34,477 nucleotides of DNA from Streptomyces sp. NBC_01335 (GTDB taxonomy: Bacteria > Actinomycetota > Actinomycetes > Streptomycetales > Streptomycetaceae): the NCBI RefSeq assembly GCF_035953295.1, contig NZ_CP108372.1:1-34477 (forward strand), in the 5' to 3' direction. A model generated the notes under the pieces. The model made no database searches and was not told where the DNA came from. It saw only the letters and a list, made by a program, of their open reading frames with translations. The stretch's first letter is position 1. Every line of letters starts with the position of its first letter. Shown here piece by piece: positions 29,937 to 34,477 of the stretch. Both the position numbers and the translations under genes were made by a program.

Positions 29937-30268
29937 TGCAGGGGCTTTGCAGGGACTGCAGGGAGCCGCAGGGAGGGGTGCAGGGACCTGCGGAGCGCTG
30001 GCGTGGCGCTCTGGCCTGTGGTTTTGCAGGGACGCAGGGACTTGCAGGGAGAAACTCATAGGTCTGTGCAGTGAGGGAGCCGCTGGACTTCGCATCACAT
30101 GCAGAGGCATGTGTGTTGTGCGATGTGTGTGTGATGCGCGCGGTGTAAGGGATGTGGGCCCGTGTTCCTGCAACTCCCTGCCTCCCGGCAGGCGTGCAGG
30201 CCAGGGGCCGTGCAGGGAGCCGGTCAGCTCCCTGCACGGGTCCCTGCTGGGTCCCTGCGGTCCCTGCA
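29937..30268. repeat. Iteron region, candidate replication origin
   Basis: This noncoding segment between the helicase and primase genes is packed with the 7-mer GCAGGGA. Plus-strand copies start with T or C at 29948, 29957, 29967, 29979, 30025, 30033 and 30043, with a TGCAGGGG variant at 29937. The right half carries mostly the inverse TCCCTGC at 30175, 30229, 30241, 30252 and 30261, plus one forward copy at 30211. Copies 30211 and 30229 form a perfect 13-bp inverted repeat (30208-30220 with 30227-30239). The centre (about 30051-30160) is less GC-rich, with TG-alternating DNA and nested palindromes CACATGC-AGAG-GCATGTG (30096-30113) and CGCATCACA/TGTGATGCG. Clustered iterons beside replication genes are typical of origins. 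Confidence 0.7.
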
Positions 30269-30281
30269 TCGCGCGGGGTCG

Positions 30282-32924
30282 TCACTGCCCGGCCCCGGCG
30301 CGCTCGTGCGCCTCGACGCGCCAGCGGTTCGAGCAGCGGTGCGAGTCCCACACGCGGATGATCCGGAGGTCGCCGAAGAACCGGCCGTCCCGGGCCTTGA
30401 GCCAGCCGCCCAGCACGTTCGCGCTGGGCAGCTCGCCCGTCTTCGGGTGGCGTGGCGCGTGCTCGGCCAGAGTGCTGCCCGCGGCCCCGGCCGTGATGAT
30501 CTCGTCGCCGAACCGCTCACGCCAGGCGATGAGGAAGGCGGCCCACTCGGCGGTTTCGCTGTCCTGTCGCATGGCGTCGGCCCGGTCGGTCAGCCAGCCG
30601 GGGACGCCGAGGAAGTCGAGGAGGCCGGCCAGCATGCTGGCCCACTCGGAGTAGTCGCCCATGCGGGTGCGGACCGTGGGGGCCCCGGCGGCCACCCATG
30701 CCCGGACCATGGTCACCAGAGCGGCCACGACCGTGGACGCGTTTGCCCGGAGCCAGGGCCGGAGGTCGCCGACCTTGAACCCGTCGCGCTGGTCGGGGTC
30801 GGGGACGTTCGGGTTGAGGCGTACCCAGAGGGCGCGCCGCCCGTTGTCCCCGCCGGTCTGCAGCCCGTTCCCGGTGAGGATCCACAGCCGGTCGTTCGGC
30901 ATGCTGACGGCCGAGCTGGCCCCGAGGACCCGGTCGCCCCATGTCTCGGTGGTCAGCAGCGCGGACAGCACCGGCGACTTGATCGTGTACCCGTTGGGCA
31001 GGTTGTCGAGGACGATGACCGGCTGGCCCGTGGTGTACAGCTGGGTCGTGATCGACTTCCTGAGCTCGGTGTCGTTCTCCGGCCACGGCGTGTCTGAGCT
31101 GCCGTAGGCGTACTTGAAGATGTCCTTCAGCAGGGTCTTCCCGGACCCGGCTGAGGTCGACGACACGATGACCATCGGGGTGGGCCCGTGGAAGTACGGG
31201 CGCAGGATCGGGGTCAGCAGCGCGCCGAGGAAGTGCGCCCGGTGGGCGAGCTTCTCCCACGGGAAGTCGGCCAGCATCTGGTGCAGCACGATGTCCTTGG
31301 CCCTGGCGAGCGAGTCCGCAGTGACCTCCGCCCGCAGGCGCCGGAGCGCGACGCGGGGGTGGAGGTACAGCCCTGTCGCCGCGTCGTACCCAGGCGCCTG
31401 GAGCAGGGAGCCATCGGCCCGGACCACAGGAGAGGTGACGATGCCCCGGAGCGGGGGCAGCGGCCAGTCCTTCCGGCCGAGGATGGTGCCGCACGTCTTC
31501 GGCATGAGGAGTTCGCGCTCCTCCTTCTCGATCTCCGTCTTCGGGTCGACGCGCACGGTGTAGCTGCTCAGCTGGTCCGCGAGGTAGGCGCGCAGGTTGT
31601 CCGTGCCCAACGTCTTCACCTCAGGGGAGCCGCTGTCGTCCTGGTGGACCCAGCACGGACCGCCGGAGCGCTTATAGAGGTCGGGCAGCTGCCCAGTCCG
31701 CATGAGGTCGAGCACTCCGTCGATGGCGTCCGCCTCGATGGTGATGTCGAGAGTCGGGCGGGCCGCCGGAACGACTTGGAGGTCCGGCGGGGTGTGGCCG
31801 TGCTCGGGAGCGGTGTCGGGGTCGAGTGCTGCGGACCCATCGCTGAATGGGCCGCCCGGCGCCGGGGCCGGAGCCAGCCGACGCCGGGCAGGTTCGGAGC
31901 CGAAGCCGCGGCGGCGGAGCTCGGCCGCCGCGGCCTTGTGGTTGCCACCGTGCTCCAGCAGCGCGTAGGCGCCGAACTTGCTGTAGGGCACCTCCGGCAG
32001 GAAGTCGGAGCTGGTGGTGAAGACGAACAGGCGGTCCGCGTCACCACGGCCGGTAGTTGCTTTCACCCCGCCCTGGCCGTCGGCCCACGCCCAGTACGTG
32101 GCGCCGCCGCGCGTGGTGACCGGCTTGAAGATCCCGGCGAGGATCTCGGACCAGTCGGCGCGGGCCTCGAAGTCGTCGCCGGGCCGCATCCCTCCGTCGG
32201 GGAGCGGCTGCAGGCGCGGCGCGGTCTTCGGCGCCTCGGGGACCGGCAGGGCGTCGACCATCCGGCACACCTCGTGGATGGCGTCCAGGACGTCACCGGC
32301 GATGGTGGGGATGGTGTCGGGCCCGCCCTCGATATGCAGGTAGGGGCGGCCGGTGGCGTGCACCGTGCCGGAGCTCGGCTCGACCAGGCCGTACCCGCCT
32401 TCGCCGCGCGTCTCGATCTGGACGCGGATGACGCGGGCGCCCGGCTTCTCGGCCAGGCGCTGCTTCTCCTCCGGGGTGTACTCCTCTGGACGAGCGAGCC
32501 GTGATGCCAGCTTGGTGTTGCCGCGCACGGGCGCGCCATCGGGGCGGACACGGAAGTGCCGGCCGCCGGACGGGGATTCGCTGGCCCACCCGGTGAGGAT
32601 GGCCTGCCACTCCTGGCCGAGTCCGGAGGCCGCCATGATCTCGGTGACGTCGTCGAGGAGGCCCTCCTCGATGGCGGTGCCCTCGAACTCGATCATCTCG
32701 ACGCCGCCGGACACTGCGCCGTACACGACGGCGATGCCCGCAGCGCTGCCCTCGGGGAACCACGCGTCGTGCTCAGCCGGGGTGGAGCGGGTCACCTTGT
32801 ACGGGGTCCAGGAGCGGACGGCCGGGGCCTTGGTGCCGTCGGCCTTGATGGGGAGCACACACAGCCCGGCGTTGTGCAGCTCGCGGGCGGCGGCCCGCAT
32901 GTCGGGAGTCTGCGCATCAGTCAC
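30282..32924 (-). CDS. Primase-polymerase/helicase replication protein
   Basis: This 880-aa protein has an N-terminal archaeo-eukaryotic primase-polymerase domain (about 10-225): LCVLPIKADGTKAPA, IAVVYGAVSGGVEMIEFEG (acidic pair Glu79/Glu81 where many relatives have Asp), SPSGGRHFRV with His123, and ETRGEGGYGLVEPSSG. A linker domain (about 260-345) contains YSKFGAYALLEHGGNH. The C-terminal AAA+ helicase domain (about 555-745) has Walker A SAGSGKT at 591-597, Walker B VIVLDN at 636-641, a sensor-like LTGNG, and an arginine RRALWVRL. It would start and drive replication at the adjacent iteron region. The GTG overlaps the upstream stop (GTGA) and has GGAGAA. Confidence 0.93.
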   Translation of the reverse strand: MTDAQTPDMRAAARELHNAGLCVLPIKADGTKAPAVRSWTPYKVTRSTPAEHDAWFPEGSAAGIAVVYGAVSGGVEMIEFEGTAIEEGLLDDVTEIMAASGLGQEWQAILTGWASESPSGGRHFRVRPDGAPVRGNTKLASRLARPEEYTPEEKQRLAEKPGARVIRVQIETRGEGGYGLVEPSSGTVHATGRPYLHIEGGPDTIPTIAGDVLDAIHEVCRMVDALPVPEAPKTAPRLQPLPDGGMRPGDDFEARADWSEILAGIFKPVTTRGGATYWAWADGQGGVKATTGRGDADRLFVFTTSSDFLPEVPYSKFGAYALLEHGGNHKAAAAELRRRGFGSEPARRRLAPAPAPGGPFSDGSAALDPDTAPEHGHTPPDLQVVPAARPTLDITIEADAIDGVLDLMRTGQLPDLYKRSGGPCWVHQDDSGSPEVKTLGTDNLRAYLADQLSSYTVRVDPKTEIEKEERELLMPKTCGTILGRKDWPLPPLRGIVTSPVVRADGSLLQAPGYDAATGLYLHPRVALRRLRAEVTADSLARAKDIVLHQMLADFPWEKLAHRAHFLGALLTPILRPYFHGPTPMVIVSSTSAGSGKTLLKDIFKYAYGSSDTPWPENDTELRKSITTQLYTTGQPVIVLDNLPNGYTIKSPVLSALLTTETWGDRVLGASSAVSMPNDRLWILTGNGLQTGGDNGRRALWVRLNPNVPDPDQRDGFKVGDLRPWLRANASTVVAALVTMVRAWVAAGAPTVRTRMGDYSEWASMLAGLLDFLGVPGWLTDRADAMRQDSETAEWAAFLIAWRERFGDEIITAGAAGSTLAEHAPRHPKTGELPSANVLGGWLKARDGRFFGDLRIIRVWDSHRCSNRWRVEAHERAGAGQ

Positions 32925-33226
32925 TGGTGGTTCTCCTGGCGTGCGGGGCAGACAGCTCGGTGGGCTTCGGGGGCGGTGGTGTTGAAGGCTGCGACGGCTG
33001 CCGCGCCGGTGACGATCTCGCTGCGGTAGTCGCAGGGGACGCACTCGTAGCGGGCGCGGGGCGGGCGGTGCGTCTCTTTGGGGCCGCGGTCGTTGCCGAA
33101 GTCGACGAAGAGGGCGGCGACTACGTGCCGTCGGGCCGGGGCCCGGCGGCCGGGGGACGTGCCCCCGGCCGCCGAGGTGGCGCTGTACGCCTGCGGGCTG
33201 TCAGTGCCCTCTCGTACAGTGGTCAT
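32921..33226 (-). CDS. Small zinc-finger-like protein (101 aa)
   Basis: This 101-aa protein has a disordered N-terminal half. Its C-terminal half has ARYECVPCDYRSEIVTGAAA and then PEAHRAVCP, giving C-x2-C and H-x3-C ligands as in a classical single zinc finger. It overlaps the excisionase-like gene and the primase by 4 nt each. It could help recruit the primase to DNA. This is inferred only from zinc finger and position. Confidence 0.7.
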   Translation of the reverse strand: MTTVREGTDSPQAYSATSAAGGTSPGRRAPARRHVVAALFVDFGNDRGPKETHRPPRARYECVPCDYRSEIVTGAAAVAAFNTTAPEAHRAVCPARQENHQ

Positions 33227-33525
33227 CGAGCGCTTCCGATCTGCTTCGCGGCTGTTTCGTTGTTGCGTTCGCTCGATGCCGTCAGGGCTCCACCCCTGGC
33301 GGCATCGCTGTTTCCCAGGCCGAGGAAGGCCAGGAGGTCACGCCGCCGGACTCGGTACGTGCGGCCGAGCGGGACGACGGGCACGGGGAATTCGGCCTCC
33401 TTGATGAGCCGGTAGCCGAGGTCCCGGCCGATACCGAGGGCTGCGAATGCCTGCTCGGCGGTGGCCATGGCGGGGAGCGCGAGAACCTCGTTCTCGGTCA
33501 GTGCTGCGGTGGTCTTGGCGCTCAT
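33223..33525 (-). CDS. Excisionase-like winged helix-turn-helix protein
   Basis: This 100-aa protein has a central MerR/HTH_17-type winged helix (about 19-70): MATAEQAFAALGIGRDLGYR, then LIKEAEFPVPVVPLGRTYRV, then RRRDLLAFL. This arrangement (helix-turn-helix, aromatic Y at the wing, RVRRRDLLAFL) is typical of phage excisionases and of many regulators. As the second gene of the leftward early operon next to a Cro-like gene, it is the best candidate for the recombination directionality factor that works with the integrase. The gene overlaps both neighbours by 4 nt. Confidence 0.8.
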   Translation of the reverse strand: MSAKTTAALTENEVLALPAMATAEQAFAALGIGRDLGYRLIKEAEFPVPVVPLGRTYRVRRRDLLAFLGLGNSDAARGGALTASSERNNETAAKQIGSAR

Positions 33526-33815
33526 GCCGTCACCGCCTGGCGCGCCTTGGCAGCGTCGATGAAGACGCGGCCAGCGCGCTCGCACGGGACGAAGACGACC
33601 AGGAGGTCGACGCCGATCGCGGCGGCGATGCGCTGGGCCTTCTCCCGGGCGATGAACCGCTGCGTGCCGGAGAGCAGGCCGCCAACGGTGCCGTGGGGGA
33701 CAGCGGCGACCTTGGCGAGGTCGCGGGTCGTGAGCCGCGCCCCCGTTCCGGTCCGCTTCATCAGCCGCGCCAGGAGCTCACGGTCGTAGATGCGGCACAT
33801 GGGTGCCTCGCTCAT
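33522..33815 (-). CDS. Cro-like XRE regulator, first gene of the early operon
   Basis: This 97-aa protein has an N-terminal helix, IYDRELLARLMKRTG, and an XRE-type HTH at about 26-72: LTTRDLAKVAAVPHGTVGGL, followed by a closing segment with AREKAQRIAAAIGVDL. The start is the ATG with GAGGTGA upstream. Two earlier in-frame ATGs lie inside the operator region and were rejected. It is the first gene read leftward from the switch region and diverges from the repressor gene, the usual place for Cro. It probably shuts down repressor synthesis or autoregulates early transcription. Confidence 0.85.
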   Translation of the reverse strand: MSEAPMCRIYDRELLARLMKRTGTGARLTTRDLAKVAAVPHGTVGGLLSGTQRFIAREKAQRIAAAIGVDLLVVFVPCERAGRVFIDAAKARQAVTA

Positions 33816-34061
33816 GTTCACCTCGCTGAGTGTGCCGTTCATTTTTCTGAACGCACCGAGCATTGCATGACCTGAACGAACTGTCCAGATAGTTGAAAAT
33901 CAGGCGCGGCGTTCGGCCCTGCGCCCCGTTTGCGCCCTAGCGCATCCGTGTCATTGCCTGAACAATCCGTTCAGGTCGCACGATGGCCCCCGGTTGCGAC
34001 ATGGTGAGATGGGGCTGCACGCGAGTGATCACCCTGAACAGCCACGCACTGGAGCGACAGG
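33816..34061. promoter_or_regulatory. Lysis-lysogeny switch region with operator half-sites
   Basis: This 246-bp region lies between divergent regulators and holds no gene. Operator-like sites are CGTTCA-N6-TGAACG (33836-33853), CTGAAC-GAACT-GTCCAG (33872-33888, one mismatch), CCTGAAC-AATCC-GTTCAGG (33957-33975, perfect), and a single CTGAAC at 34034-34039. The half-site CTGAAC recurs at 33847, 33872, 33958 and 34034. The spread of sites from near the early-gene start to near the repressor start fits control of both promoters. The promoters themselves could not be placed with confidence. Confidence 0.75.
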
Positions 34062-34472
34062 ATGAGTGTCATGATCGAGAACGGGGCGGAAGCCGACGTC
34101 GAGACGACGGAGTTCGCAGACCTGATTCGCGGACGGAGGGCGGAGTTGGGGCTGAGCCTGGCCGAATTCCAGGCGCGCAGCATCGACCCCGTGACGGGCG
34201 TTCAGGTGAAGAGCGGGTGGACGCACCGACTGGAGACCGGCGAAAGGGTGATTCCACCCCGCCTTCCACAGCTGCGGGCACTCGGGGCCGCGACCGGCCT
34301 ACCCCTGGGGAAGCTCCAGGATGCGGCCAGTGCCCAGTTCTTCGGCATCGAACGTGTGTGGGCGGAGAGCGGCGAGGCGTCGGCACTCGTACGGCGGGCG
34401 AGCAGACTGACTGAGGATCAGCGGGAACAGCTGCTACGTCTGATCGACGCGTTCGCGCCCCCAGGCGAGTGA
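34062..34472 (+). CDS. XRE-family phage repressor (putative)
   Basis: This 136-aa protein has an XRE HTH at about 18-86, with LIRGRRAELGLSLAEFQARS and a closing RLPQLRALGAATGLPLGKL, and an insertion between the helices around DPVTGVQVKSGWTHRLETGE. The C-terminal 45 residues are helical (LTEDQREQLLRLIDAF) and could mediate dimerisation. The ATG has GGAG 7 nt upstream. A second ATG three codons on is possible. It faces away from the Cro-like operon across the operator region and, in a circular map, would precede the integrase pair. No protease/RecA-cleavable domain is seen, so induction must differ from that of lambda. Confidence 0.85.
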   Translation: MSVMIENGAEADVETTEFADLIRGRRAELGLSLAEFQARSIDPVTGVQVKSGWTHRLETGERVIPPRLPQLRALGAATGLPLGKLQDAASAQFFGIERVWAESGEASALVRRASRLTEDQREQLLRLIDAFAPPGE

Positions 34473-34477
34473 ATATG

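Noticed and set aside
29937..30268. CRISPR array
   Set aside because: The repeats are 7-8 nt with variable 8-12 nt periods and both orientations. There are no equal-length unique spacers and no cas genes.
29920..30351. Long N-terminal extension of the helicase frame through the repeat region
   Set aside because: The extra protein would be low-complexity, rich in Pro, Cys and Arg, and simply a translation of GCAGGGA repeats. A GTG with a ribosome site at 29919 begins the conserved helicase.
28741..30654. Rightward 637-codon open frame opposite the helicase
   Set aside because: GC-driven shadow with no domain, crossing the repeat region and two real genes.

Overview
The window is a temperate, siphovirus-type actinophage genome. 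Overall GC is about 70 %, start codons are often GTG, and several families are typical of Streptomyces (DUF6879, XRE-DUF5753, DUF2637), so the host is most likely Streptomyces or a close relative. No host chromosomal gene is visible. Phage genes run to both edges. The 3' half of a tRNA-Lys(UUU) gene next to the integrase is flanked on both sides by the same 20-bp repeat, which is what an intact attP looks like. The simplest reading is a complete or near-complete phage genome (free phage or excised circle), opened inside its lysogeny module, rather than an integrated prophage with flanks.

Layout. (1) Lysogeny, + strand: an XRE repressor at the right edge (34062-34472) and, at the left edge, a 72-aa protein plus tyrosine integrase (144-1928), then attP (about 1981-2281). 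If the molecule is circular these form one lysogeny block. (2) Accessory regulators (2338-5097): a 57-aa gene and an XRE gene diverge around an 18-bp palindrome. Then come three overlapping tiny Cys-rich genes and a three-gene DUF5753/DUF6879/80-aa cassette. A 14-mer, GCGAGTTTCTACGG, lies upstream of each of these last two operons. (3) Late genes, - strand, read from right to left: HNH endonuclease, terminase small and large, portal, HK97-type protease, major capsid, connectors, two tandem paralogous tail-tube proteins, tail-assembly chaperones with a programmed -1 frameshift (GGGAAAA), tape measure (726 aa), a 917-aa tail protein with LamG-like domains, amidase endolysin, holin and two membrane proteins, ending at a terminator (5193-5225). 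(4) Early and middle genes, - strand (33815 down to about 21900): a Cro-like XRE protein, an excisionase-like protein, a primase-polymerase/helicase, an iteron-rich noncoding segment that looks like a replication origin, a DECH-box helicase, many small zinc-ribbon proteins, and a block of membrane genes (23017-25173) including a DUF2637 protein of the type found on Streptomyces conjugative elements.

How it works together (inference). The repressor and the Cro-like gene diverge across a 246-bp region carrying several CTGAAC/GTTCAG operator half-sites, forming the lysis/lysogeny switch. Early leftward transcription makes the excision and replication proteins. The primase-helicase and DECH helicase flank the iteron origin. 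Late leftward transcription packages DNA, probably from a cos or pac site between the HNH and small-terminase genes, then builds the HK97-type head and long tail and lyses the cell. The small regulator operons at 2.3-5.1 kb lie beyond the late terminator and are probably expressed separately, possibly from the prophage.
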